DNA from: Acanthochromis polyacanthus | Lineage: Eukaryota; Chordata; Actinopteri; Pomacentridae | Reading direction: 5' to 3' | Assembly (NCBI RefSeq): GCF_021347895.1 | Contig: NC_067113.1 | Location: forward strand, 1,554,467-1,618,466 | DNA: 64,000 bases | Part shown: one piece after another, positions 1 to 10,738 of the stretch | Position numbering within the stretch: the stretch's first letter is position 1 | How the letters are laid out: every line of letters begins with the position of its first letter | The notes under the pieces: model-generated | Database searches by the model: none | Told to the model about the DNA's origin: nothing | What the model saw: only the letters and a program-made list of their open reading frames with translations | Made by a program: the position numbers and the translations under genes

Positions 1-795
1 ACAATCTCTAAATTTAACATAAAATATCCGTAAAAATACAATCACACACAATACAAAAGTATCCTAAATGAAATGTAAATTAAATTATGTACAATGAATG
101 CCACACTTAATATATATGTACAATGCTTGCCACATGAACATCTAGAAAAATGTTACTGCCTTAAACAAAGCTTCATTAATAATGTCTGTATTACTCCCCA
201 GGCAGACATCAGTGAAATAGCATCTCTTTCATAACAAATAATACCAAATATAGATCTCTTCAAAGTACAACAAAGTGGTGAGGTATGAGTGTGTGTGGGA
301 TGAAAAATCTGAAGTCTCTGGAGGAATGCCTCAGAGAGGTCAGCTTCTGTATCTTGGGTTCTAGTTCTAATAGTTATTACTACACTGTCTTGATTGGGTC
401 ATTTTTGTGTAAATGTAAATCAATAATTTATATCACAAGTGTAACATTTTGTGTCAGACTTTATTTGGTTGGATGATGTGAACAGTCAACAACATACACA
501 AGACTGCTTTTGAATTTCATAGTCAGGTAACTACATTCATTTACTGATGAAGAATGATAGTCAGCCAGAGCTTTAAAACCATGACAATTGAAGTGAATCA
601 TCACCTTTTTTTATATGTGTTGCTCTGCTGAGAAACAAAGTTGATTAAGAGCTCATTGCATCCACTGGCACATGCTCCTGCCAACATTCTAATTTAGAAA
701 ATGAAATCTATCATCCAAAAGACAAATAAACAAGTGAACTTTTTTGGATAAAAATATAGAGCACAACAAAGTAGAGATGTACGAGTGTGTGTAGG
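1..795. other. gene-free AT-rich flank with a dispersed repeat
   Basis: No ORF here resembles a protein. A stretch at 262-345 (starting near CTTCAAAGTACAACAAAG and running through GAAGTCTCTGGAGGAATGCC) recurs at 762-795 plus 1347-1395, where a solo LTR splits it. The two copies show an older dispersed repeat of unknown family. Confidence 0.6.
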
Positions 796-1346
796 TGTTA
801 GGATTTGGGGGTAGAGAACCCAAGCGCAGGCAAACAGACAGGCAAAAGGTGGTAATGAAAAAGGATTTTATTTAACAAAAACTCCAAAAACAACTACAGC
901 GACTAGAACCGGGGCAGCAGGACAAAAACCAAACTAATGCTATGGTGCAACAAAGCTTGATACAACAAAGCAGAGAAGTACTCACACAACAGAGGAACTC
1001 AAACAAAGGAGCAAACACAAACTGAGGTAATCCAAAGGCAGAGTCCAAGGGGGAAAATCCATGAAGGGAAAAAAGCAGCAAGGGTCCAAAAACACACGTA
1101 GTCCAGAGGTGGGGAACAGAGGCTATGGCAGCGTGTGATGAAGGCAAACAACAAACCGGCAAAGACAGAGGGAAGCAGAGGGTTTAAATGGTTGAGGGAA
1201 CAGGTGAGTGGAATTGACTAATTGACTAAGGCTGGCAGACAGAGGGAGACAGAGACACACAAGCCATAAACATACACAAAGGACAATAATGGGGAAGAGA
1301 AGGAAAAGGGGAGAAAAAGGGCAGGAGCAGGACCGTAACCATTACA
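796..1346 (-). mobile_element. solo LTR (551 bp) with 5-bp target duplication
   Basis: Read on the minus strand it begins TGTAATGG and ends CCTAACA, the TG..CA ends of an LTR. GTAGG flanks it exactly on both sides (791-795 and 1347-1351). A minus-strand AATAAA lies at 867-872, near the LTR 3' end. No internal region or second LTR is present, so it is a solo LTR left by LTR-LTR recombination. A related repeat at 262-345 gives the uninterrupted target. A Gypsy-type element is likely but the family is not proven. Confidence 0.85.
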
Positions 1347-1567
1347 GTAGGATGAAAAATCTAAAGTCTCTGGAGGAATGCCTCAGAGGAGAGGGCTGTT
1401 TTCATTTTTTTTTCAAAAGCTTTCAGCCTTACGGCTCCCTCCTCCGACAGGTTTTTCATCATGTTGTTTGCCAACATTTTCATCTCACTGTAAAAAAAAA
1501 AATTAAAAAGGTATTGAAGTAGATGTTTCATCATCATCATTCATCATCAATTGTTCACATATTATTA

Positions 1568-2475
1568 TTACCATGGTTCATATTGTGGACCCCTTCTGAA
1601 CCTTTCTAAAGCCTCTGATACCGTCAGTTGATGTCTTTCGGCCAGAACTGCAACTGTCACCTAGACCAGAAGAAAGAAATTTGCACAGTTAAAAAAAAAA
1701 ACTATCACAAATTAACATTGTCCTTTAATTTTCACTGGAAGACTAACAAAAGGAAAATATATGTAATATTTTATTAACTTCAATCTGAAAAAAATTCCGA
1801 AAAATTTCCCTTAAACTTTCCAAGTTTAAGATGCAGTGTTTCCCCTGTAGTTCATTTGGATTAAATGTATTTAATACACACATGACATTCACATTCATTA
1901 ATCACTTCATGCAAACAACACAATCTTGTCATACCTCTGGCAAAAGGACATCAAAAATGAAGGCGACACAGTCTGTTCGCTGCCTTGCTCCTGGTGTTTC
2001 CTTGATGACTTTAAACAAGAATGAGACAACCTGGTCGAGTTGCTCATCTTCAAAGTGAAGGGTTGGCCTCTCCCTCCTTAGCTCCCATGATGAGGGAACA
2101 TCTCCAGTTATTATAGCCTGAAAACAAATAGTCAGATTAGTGGATGGTGGTTGTTTACATTGGCAGTGTGACCAAAATTGCTCTAATTTCATTTTACTTT
2201 AATAGAAGCTTTCATTTTGAAATGTAACTGATGACATAACATTTATGTCTTCATGCTGATATACTTACCTCTAGGTTTTTCCTGATAGAGATGCTCCCCT
2301 TCATGCAGTCAATCAGGTCAGCACAGTGAAGCTGGCGCACCCTCTGTGCCTCTTTCACTTCCTCCTGTAATTTCAAAATTCATTTTTCACAAATAATTTT
2401 ACAAAATGTGGGTCAATAGATCTTGGGTGGCTTTTCACCAACCTTCAGCACCTCATTGTCTTCCCAGTCATGATT
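1568..2475 (-). CDS. C-terminal helical exons of the KDZ-type gene
   Basis: Exons 2475-2443 (HDWEDNEVLK), 2364-2269 (VRQLHCADLIDCMKGSISI), 2117-1935 and 1660-1568 run in phase. The third carries QVVSFLFKVIKETPGARQR and AFIFDVLLPE; the last continues as VTVAVLAERHQL and SEALERFRRGP, ending at TAA 1570-1568. The LLPE ... RGP pattern resembles a C-terminal block seen in some other fish nuclear proteins. Linkage to the upstream gene rests on strand, spacing and phase. It could be a separate short gene, because a frame change precedes it. Confidence 0.62.
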
Positions 2476-3067
2476 CTAAATAGATGGAACATTCCAAGAT
2501 AAACATATCAAAACTACACTAAATGTTTATTGATATAGTCGGTGGTCTTCCAAATGTCTATTTTTTGTCAGTTTGTAAAGGATGCTGCTGACACAAGCAG
2601 CAAGAGTTTCACAAGTTCATGGTGACAATAAGTGAAATTTGGAAAAAGAAAACACTTAATATGTCTTCAAATATCATCTAATATAATATGCATCTCTGTC
2701 TCTGTTCAACTGTGGGGATTTTTTTTATTAAAGTCCAGATCTCAGTTAGTTCTGATATTATTTCAAGATAGCCCTTGGTCTCTGATCTGCAATGCCGATG
2801 TACGATTTATAATATTAGTGTAACTGTTTATTATTGTGTGTCAGGCTTATGACCGGTGGTTCAAACTTACTAATAAAATGAAACAAAGGACAAACATGAC
2901 AAATACTATGGTGTGCTTCCTAGTGAGACCATTCAGGGGGCCTTAAACCAAGGCTGCCTGTTATTGTTATTGGTGACTACACTGTCCTTTGAAGAAGGTC
3001 TTAATTACACATACATGTAAGGTCGCCATATTATATCACTCATTGTGTTGTTGTCACATATTCTTAC

Positions 3068-5557
3068 ATCTGTGTCTTCATCATCTCTTCTTTTCCGCTT
3101 CAGTCGGAAAACGGGAAAGACGGCCAGAAATCTTGTCCTTTCCCTCCTTAGTGAAATGGGCAAACCTTCTCCCATGCCTGAAGAAACAAAAATAATCTAA
3201 GAAAAATAGTCATAATACTTAAAGGGCCAGCTAGGGATACAATATAACAATATTTTTATCGAACAAAGAAATCTAATCTCCTTTGTTAGATCTCTTTGAT
3301 CTAACAAAGGTTAAATCAATCATACCCTTCCAGGATTAGGTTTTCCATAATAACGGGACACCACCATCTCCTCAGAACTGGCATGTCGTCCTTATAGGAA
3401 GAGCACATTCCACAAATCCACAATGATTAACTTCATGTACATGTATGTTGCTGCTACTTTAAATATCCAAACTAGTTTGTCAAACTTACAGGAACTGTAA
3501 CGATCAAATTATTGGTTCAACTTCCAACAGTGAAGTCAAATGGATCACTAAGAATGAGGTACCAGGCGTACCGTGTCAGAAACATTAAACAGGTTAAGGT
3601 ACTGAAAATATGTTCAGCTAATTTGAAAGTTCCATGTTTGAAAGCTTACCATTATCATAAAAATGCCACAGTCGTTTGCATGTGTCTGTCTCGGAAGTCC
3701 CTGCACCACGATAGTAGAACAAATATCAAAATGTATCTAATACAATTTATTTTAAAAAGCATGGTATCATGATATTGCTTTGATGGGCCAAGTCAGTTTA
3801 TATGGGGGTGTATATTAATACTAAAAAGTTTTGAGCAAAATAGTTACAATATTCACTGCAGGCCACCCTCTCTTTGGGACACAGCAACAGAGGACACTTG
3901 ATTCCCATAAATGCAGTTGTATCTTCTGATGAAGTAATGCAATCTTGAAGACTGTTACCTCTATGTCTTTGCCTGTTTTTTCAATCCAGGGACCTGGAAC
4001 CAGCTGCTTTGCAAGATCACTGTTATTTAAAGAAAATATATGTTAAGTTTGGACTTAATAGATATGTGGAATCAGCAACCAGATAACAACTGTAAAGCAG
4101 TCAGGAGAACGTGACTGCTATAATCAAGCAAACCGAACCTGGCAGTCAGGAGAACGTGACTGCAGGAACACATGCAAAAAAAGAGATCTTACAACTGAGG
4201 GCTTCGAAATTGATTATGATAAATGGAAGTCATTGCATTTTCGCTGTTTTTGCCAAATACATAGCAAATAGAAATAAATCTCAGTTGTAACATCACAAAC
4301 CTTAGTCAAGGGAACGTCTTTGACTCAATAAAAGTCCTCTACAAGCTTATTGCCTCAAACAATTGTGATATCTGTCATGTCCAAACCCCTGCTTTTTGGT
4401 GTGATACTGAGAATCAATGAACAGAATTTCTTTCTGCACTGGCTTCATCACCTGTAGAATACAGCAATTACAGGGAGTTCAAAGACATTCAAATTCTTAA
4501 CCAAAACGTTGTCATTACAAAGCAAGATGATTTGAATTGACAGGTTGTTGTAGTGAAGTTGTAGGAAATACGAATGGGATTTTAAAGAGAATAATAGAAG
4601 GTGAGGCGAAGGTTTAGACTGTAAGATGAAAAAAAATTAGCAAATTATGTTGTACATACATTTCATAAGTACGTGACGTTACATCTTACACTGATAATGA
4701 TCTTATTACTACAGTGAGAGACAGTGCTACTGGGCCATAATGCAAAGGACAAAAAACCCTGAGTGAGCACGTGGAAGAGAGTTCTTGACAATGTTCCAAT
4801 AAACAACTTCACAAATATAAGCTTAAATACACAAAGAACTTACACACAACATGAAGTGTCCAGGAACCCAGAGAGGAATGACAATGGCATCCATTTCTTG
4901 TGAGTTTGCCTAAACCGAGAAGCAAATTTTCATATCCATTTCTCTGTCATCTTGTTATATATGTCTAAATATACTTACGGGCAAAGACTGTAAAGGGCTG
5001 CAGCTTAGTGGTGGCAGCCATGTTGGTGGAATATGTAGGTCAAGAACATGAACAGACTTCCCCTGAGAAATAGTCAATTTAACATTAATGCAAGAAATAT
5101 TTGATTCAAAGAAAGGATTGACACCCAGTGGATAGGCTTCTAAACTATCACAGAATGGCTGGACCACAGTGATCAGTGATTGCCATCGGTAAGCACTGAT
5201 AATTAGCACAATTCTGGAGGGCAATCAGTTGTAATCTAATGGATATTCTCTGATTTCAAACCGTACCTGTGTCTGCAGGATCTCTTTTACGAGGCGTAGG
5301 CAAGCATTTCCCATCTGTGAATATATACACGTGCAAGTTAGGGTTTATGATTCAAAATATAAAAAGCATACTATCTCTAAACACTTTTGTGTTCCACCAT
5401 CATTCATTAAGAATTTTGAACACCTGACGTTAGGTACCTCAGAATCCATGTCCAACCGAAGCCCCAAAGTCAGAAAATTTTCTCTTGTCAGACATGTTCT
5501 CCCATCTTTGACGATAAGCTCACTTTTTGGTCGTTTATCGTCTAGAATGTAGTCCAG
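3068..5557 (-). CDS. Ulp1/C48-type cysteine protease exons
   Basis: Small exons at 5557-5438 (LDYILDDKRPKSELIV), 5314-5267, 5062-4979 (KSVHVLDLHIPPTW), 4909-4844, 4451-4343, 4019-3959 (GPWIEKTGKDIE), 3700-3650, 3570-3529, 3390-3326 (MPVLRRWWCPVIMENL) and 3177-3068. The catalytic set of Ulp/SENP-like proteases is visible: His in PGHFMLC, Asp in FIDSQY, Gln and Cys in RQTHANDCGIF with the usual six-residue spacing. Breaks: a frameshift near 4385, an acceptor reading GG at 3572-3571 before the exon encoding YAWYLILSDPFDF, and a frame change near 3130 inside the last exon listed. This fold normally hydrolyses SUMO-like conjugates; its target in KDZ proteins is unknown. Confidence 0.78.
4097..4163. 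repeat. duplicated 22-bp hairpin in an intron
   Basis: A 22-bp imperfect palindrome (arms GCAGTCA and TGACTGC) occurs at 4097-4118 and again at 4142-4163. It lies in the intron between protease exons 4343-4451 and 3959-4019. Confidence 0.6.
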
Positions 5558-5803
5558 CTATGACACAAAAGTAATACAAATTGTAAATTGCTTACATGTT
5601 AGCTGAAATTTTTTCATTACATAAGTATAGACTGATGAGTGCCCATTTATTTACTGTCTTGTTGGAAGTTGGCGCTGTGTATAAAAAAGATAAGAATGAA
5701 GATATACATACATGTGTGGGTGGCATGTGCCTTTGCTAGTGAGTCATAAGCAATGACAATGTATTTATTTCTATAAGTTTTTCTCTTTATGGCCAACATT
5801 TAC

Positions 5804-6210
5804 CTTTGGTAGAGTCCTTTCATACACAGTTGTGTGTGATGAACCAACCAATTGTTGTTGCTCTGGGCGGTCTCTAAATGTCCAGGAGGCTCGACATGGT
5901 CTGAAGTTGCCTGCCTGTGTTTCAGCTTCACAATGCAATCCACAGCCAAAGCTGTCCTCACCTTTTGCTGCAAGACAATGTCTGTCATCCACAAAACTTC
6001 ACACAGCATTCAAACATGCATGTCTTTATAAAATCAAAGCAATACCTTGATATTTTTTGGCGGCTTCTGATTTTGAAGGTCTTGATGCCAAAGACACAGA
6101 GTTTGCAGCAAGGAGAGAGGAGGCTGCTGACGTAGAGCTTACAGAGACAGTGGAAGCTTCAGGGTCAGAGGAAGATGCTGAGGCACTGTATGGACGTGGT
6201 GTGCAGATCG
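5804..6210 (-). CDS. linker exons 10-11 of the KDZ-type gene
   Basis: Exon 6210-6046 encodes a Ser/Ala-rich low-complexity linker (SASASSSDPEASTVSVSS). Exon 5967-5804 encodes a Cys/aromatic segment (GCGLHCEAE, then RASWTFRDRPEQQQLVGSS). They bridge the transposase core and the protease. Splice sites are regular (acceptors CTGCAG and TTGCAG; donors GTATTG and GTAAAT). Confidence 0.65.
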
Positions 6211-6315
6211 CTGCAGAAACAAATGTACTTTAATAAACGTACTTTAAAAATAAATAAAACAAATGCTTTAATCAATATGTCAAACATTAAAATTATGCCA
6301 AAATAAAGTAAATAC

Positions 6316-7461
6316 CTAGGACAGCTTTTCCATCAGAATTGAGGGTGACATGTCCATGAAAGGTTTTCTTCAGTCTGTCGGTGGCCTGCTGATTAAGTCT
6401 CTCATTATGGTGATGTAAGATGTTGCGCATCAGAAAAACATGGCTTGATGGGGAAAGACAGTTCATGAAGTAGTTATTTTTGCGCATTCCAGAGAAGAGC
6501 TGCTCTGCTGTTTGTGAATTCAATTCAATTCAATTCAATTCAATTTTATTTATATAGCGTCAATTACAGTCAACTCGTCTCAAGACGCTTTACAGAACCC
6601 ATATGCCTGACCCCCAGAGCAAGCCCAAAGGTGACAGTGGCAAGGAAAAACACCCTTTTAACAGGGAAGAAACCTGGAGCAGAACCCGGCTCTATATAGG
6701 GGGACCCATCTGCCTGCTGGCCGGGCGGGTTGAGAAGGACAGAAGAGGGCAAGGGGGAGGGATGGGAGAAGAGGGAGGGGTGGGAAAGCAAGGAAAACAC
6801 AACACACATTTGGATACATGCATGACAGGATATGTGACACAGACAAAGTATAAGCTGACATTGAAAACTGACTCATAGTTTGCTCTTATGATGTACGGCT
6901 CTGACATTAAACATACTCCATATATAGCTAGCAGTAAAATTCAAACAGTATGTAAGTTAGCATAACAGTATAGTGAAGGCAATGCAGAGTTGACTGGTGG
7001 AAAAAGGGAGTTGGAAGCAGAATTGAGCCAACCACAGAGTTCAGGTACTAGGGCAATGCGTCTTAGGCAATCCTTTTCATCTTTTGTGTTGTATTGATGA
7101 AAAGTGTCATACAGTGCATAGTGATCTGCAGAGCCTGTTTCAGGATGACCATTTTGATCCGGTGGATATTGTTTTTGCTGCAACCAAGGCAAACTGATTT
7201 GCAATTTTCCATTCTTGACACATGAAATGTTTTCCGGTGTGGCTGGCGCCAGTCTTCCTTCGTGTGGGCTGAAGGGTAGTCTCTCTGGCTCCCGTAGGTT
7301 GGTGTGGGTCACTAGTCCTCGTGCAAAATCATAAATAACAATATTCGGGAAATGTTTGAAGGACAGCAACATGTCCGCAAAGTCTCTAGGGCTTTCTGCT
7401 CTTAAATTGAATTTCACTGCATTCACAATGCCACAAGGGCACATGATGACTGCCCAGCCAA
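6316..7461 (-). CDS. KDZ transposase-like catalytic core, split by a repeat insertion
   Basis: From 7461 the exon encodes GWAVIMCPCGIVNAVKFNL, AESPRDFADMLLSFKHF, IVIYDFARGL, GRLAPATPENI, HYALYDTFHQYNTKD and PELCGWLN. After a 499-bp insertion (6521-7019) it resumes with SQTAEQLFSGMRKNNYFMN and HVFLMRNILHHHN, ending at donor GTATTT (6315). The conserved acidic residues in YDFA, YDTFH and AEQLF are the likely DDE-type triad. Relatives often show FHE where this copy has FHQ. The insertion lies between two adjacent core residues (LN and SQ), so it must abolish a normal transcript unless it is spliced out. Confidence 0.82.
6521..7019 (-). repeat. teleost interspersed repeat (TTTATATAGCG family) inserted in the transposase exon
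   Basis: The left end is a CAATT ladder followed by TTTTATTTATATAGCGTC and a CAAGACGCTTTACAG segment seen in very many fish genomes. GAATT occurs at both edges (6516-6520 and 7020-7024). A second, truncated copy is at 25,044-25,180. The pentamer tail suggests the 3' end lies at 6521 (minus orientation), as in retroposed repeats. Family name not assigned. Confidence 0.75.
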
Positions 7462-7584
7462 CTTCAAATGGAAAAGAAGATTGTGTCACAGTAAATATTA
7501 ATATTGAGTGTTTTGCAGAAACTATGTTCAGTGTACACAGATGACACTGGTACAAATGGTTGACAGTGGTATACAAATCTGCAC

Positions 7585-8022
7585 CTGATGCACCCCAGAC
7601 TTTTTGGAAAACTTTGTCATAGGTGCTCCTGGATTTCATTTCTTCCCTTAAACGCATAAGGAGGTCCATTTTTGATCCCCTTGAGTCAACACCACACTCA
7701 CGAACAAGTTTTCTCAAAGTGTCAACCTACATTAACATAATAACAAAAACTTATGAGAAAAGGAGAAAAGAGTGAAATATTATAAATAATATAACAGTAT
7801 GTTTATCTCTCACAAGCAAACAATATACATCACCTTCAAGTTCATTAGTTCACTTGAGAGACGTTCCTCTGAGATCTCAATGTCAGCTTGTTCTGCCCCA
7901 GACTTCTTGGTCATCAGTTTGGCATACTGTATTCTGTGCTATACTAACTCTTGAACGTGGTGCAATCCATGGCGCCCATTTCTCAAACGAAGGAGAGACT
8001 TTGCAGGGATTGTCACGATTAC
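7585..8022 (-). CDS. exons 7-8: tryptophan motif, frameshift, SAP-like segment
   Basis: Exon 8022-7834 encodes FEKWAPWIAPRSR and then loses frame near 7950-7935. The following bases keep a sensible but shifted frame (KLMTKKSGAEQADIEISEE). Exon 7726-7585 restores the main frame with VDTLRKLVRECGVDSRGSK and MDLLMRLREEM, a pattern like the helix-turn-helix of SAP DNA-binding motifs. It ends at donor GTGCAG (7584), and the following 123-bp intron (7584-7462) is itself open, so an unspliced ORF runs through it. Confidence 0.75.
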
Positions 8023-8139
8023 CTTCATAGCCAAACACATTGAATTTTTGTGTTATAAACAGGGTAGACACAAGAGCACAAATTATGCATTGTTTCCAGA
8101 TAAAAAGAAAATATGTAGACATTCATGGCTTCAACTTAC

Positions 8140-8823
8140 TTTTTAAAAAACCCCTGCAAACAATCTCTCGCTCAACTGAGTGCCAAAATGCCTCGATATC
8201 CACATGTCCATCAAACTCTGGCGAGGGATCTTCAATGTCACTCACTACAAGATGGATGGTTAGACTTAAACATGGCAAAACATTAGTTGCTTGTTAAAAG
8301 AAAGGAACAAATATTACCTGGCATACTAAAAACTCCTTTTTTGTGTAGGTCCATTATAACGACAGGTGGGTGGACCCCACAATTTACACAGGAAAAATTG
8401 TAGTCATGCTCTGTCAGTGCCTCAAAATGTAGATACCCATGTAGAATGGAGTCATGGTTTGGATACTTCTTCTTATTAAGCTCCTCAAGGATGTCCAGAG
8501 CCCTTCCAACTGCAGTATGATTCTGCAGAAACATTTGACAGGTAAAAAGAAAATTATATTTAAACATTTGATTACAAGTAACTGCTATAACTCCTCAGAC
8601 ATTTTAGACTAAGTAGCTTAAAATGGTTTAAAAAATGAGCAGATAAGCTATTAGTCATTCTAAAAAGGACATAGAAATAAAAAACAAATAATAAAGAATA
8701 CCAGCAAAGATTGTCTCAGGAAAAGGCAAAGATGCAATGTCAAGTTGTGCAGACCCTCACTCCACTCCTGGTAGCGGTAGAATGTTCCACATATCGCACA
8801 CCTCTTGCAATAGGTGGACACAT
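8140..8823 (-). CDS. Cys-rich exons 4-6 of the KDZ-type gene
   Basis: Exons 8823-8702, 8522-8318 and 8244-8140 join in frame through standard splice sites (donors GTATTC, GTAATA, GTAAGT). Visible motifs include TYCKRCAICGTFYRYQEW, then HGYLHFEALTEHDYNFSC and CGVHPPVVIMDLHKKGVF, then an acidic segment with GHVDIEAFWHS. The regular Cys pairs suggest a metal-binding Cys cluster of the kind associated with KDZ transposases. No lesion was seen in these three exons. Confidence 0.8.
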
Positions 8824-8982
8824 CTATGATAAAGAAAATTACTCTTAAATGTACAAGAATCGTAAAATATAGTATTTTAATGTAATGTTTCAGTTTTAAT
8901 AAATGCAAGAAAGATCATGATATCTTGTATTTTTGACAATAGCACATCTTGCTTATATGATGTTTCTCTAACAAACACAGAC

Positions 8983-10644
8983 CTTCTTCTAGACCTGTAA
9001 CCGTGGCTATCTTGGCTTTCTGCGATACCAGGATTGGTTCAGAAAGAGGCACCTTTCCCGGACACACCGTACAAAATGTTTCGTTTGGGATTAGGTGCTT
9101 TGGCAAAGTGTTGATGTGGGGTAGAGCACATACGTCATCTGGCAAGAGACTTGGTACTTTCTTGTTCTTTAGCAAATAATCAATCATTGCCATCAGACCA
9201 TCTCCTTCGGGGGGATATACAGATGCTGAATGTTGCACTGTGCTGTGTCCATCCTTAGATCCATGACTTTCAAAAACATCAAACACATCAGAGTCTGTTG
9301 ATCTAACTTTTCGAAAAAGTTTAGGATGTGTTTGGTTCAAATGCCATTTCGCAATTGACTTATGTAGACAACTGTTTTTCGGCTTAGCACAAGGGCAGTG
9401 CCAAGTTGTTTTTTATTTGTCATAATACACCACTACTCTCCCTCACCGAGAGTAGTATGATGTGCCTGTATCCTTTACAGACACATAAAGTTTAGTTTCT
9501 CCTTTGCCGAGTCTGATCTCTTCGCTCAGAGAGCATCCCTCGGACTCTGCTGCTTGTTTGTGGGCGAAACAGACCTGCTTTGTTTTTTCAGAAATCCATT
9601 TTTGTTCAACCATATCTGTCAGGACTTCCTCTTTAAGGGCTGTGGCTGTATCTGACGAAACGGGACAATGAGATATGGATTTCAGATGCATACACTGAAA
9701 TCCCATTAGTCCACTTCTTCTCGCAAACTCCCCTGCCCGTCTGCATTGCTCCACCTCACATAGAACTTTATGCTTTTCTCCCCATGTACAAATCTGAACG
9801 TGAATAGGTGCAGTTGGTCCAGAAAATGTTCTTTTTACAACAAATATTCCATTCCTTTTGTCAACACACTGGGATGGAAGGTGGTGGCTTGATGTTATGT
9901 CAGCAATATTTGATCTGTGGCGTCTCTGAATATGTACTTTTATGTTCTTTTTGCTAACAATTAAATTGCAAAATGTGCAAGTTGTTTTATTCTGTGGCCT
10001 TGACAGTATTTTAATATTTGAGCTAATGGGGAGAGACAAAGGGGAAGCTGGTCGAGAGGTGGCTGCAGGAGCAGCGGTTGCAGCAGGCACCGAGGTGGCA
10101 ACAGGAGCAGAGGTTGCAGCAGGAGCAGCAGTTGCAGCAGGCACCGAGGGGGCAACAGGGGCAGGGGTGGCTGCAGGAGCGGCGGTTGCAGCAGGCACCG
10201 AGGTGGCAACAGGAGGAGGGGTGGCAACAGGAGCAGGGGTGGCTGCAGGAGCGGCGGTTGCAGCAGGCACCGAGGTGGCAACAGGAGCAGGGGTGGCTGC
10301 AGGGGTGGCTGCAGGAGCGGCGGTTGCAGCAGGCACCGAGGTGGCAACAGGAGCAGGGGTGGCTGCAGGGGTGGCTGCAGGAGCGGCGGTTGCAGCAGGC
10401 ACCGAGGTGGCAACAGGAGCAGGGGTGGCTGCAGGAGCGGCGGTTGCAGCAGGCACCGAGGTGGCAACAGGAGCAGGGGTGGCTGCAGGAGCAGCGGTTG
10501 CAGCTGGCACCGAGGTGGCAACAGGAGCAGGGGTGGCTGCAGGAGCAGCGGTTGCAGCTGGCACCGAGGTGGCAACAGGAGCAGGGGTGGCTGCAGGAGC
10601 AGTGGTTGCAGCAGGCACCGAGGTGGCAACAGGAGCAGAAGTCA
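8983..10644 (-). CDS. large exon: Pro/Ala repeat linker, C2H2 finger, conserved block and SWIM finger, with two in-frame stops
   Basis: The exon starts at acceptor CAG at 10645. About 195 residues of Pro/Ala/Val/Thr tandem repeats come first (10644-10055), then a C2H2 finger (CTFC ... HIQRRH, near 9985-9920). A conserved block follows (DITSSHHLPSQC ... GPTAPIHVQ). The frame meets TGA at 9445-9443 and TAA at 9415-9413, yet the residues around and after both stops keep homologous sense. The SWIM finger (HCPCAKPKNSCLHK, CxC...CxH) begins at 9397. The exon ends at donor GTCTGT (8982). In relatives this region is uninterrupted, so the stops are probably substitutions. Confidence 0.78.
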
Positions 10645-10645
10645 C
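10055..10645. repeat. coding minisatellite, about 54-bp unit
   Basis: About ten units built from GCACCGAGGTGGCAACAGG and GGTGGCTGCAGGAGC blocks, with partial units (15, 39 and 54 bp variants). It encodes the Pro/Ala/Val/Thr linker on the minus strand and keeps every frame nearly stop-free, so the plus-strand and alternative-frame ORFs here are by-products. Confidence 0.9.
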
Positions 10646-10738
10646 TGCTGAGGCAAACATATTTCATCTTAAAAATGGAAGAAGTGAAATTACATTTATT
10701 TAGTTACATTCTAATGCTAAAAGACAAAAATACAATAC

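Noticed and set aside
9942..10703. 253- and 246-codon plus-strand ORFs
   Set aside because: They are antisense and off-frame readings of the coding minisatellite; only the minus frame continues into conserved domains.
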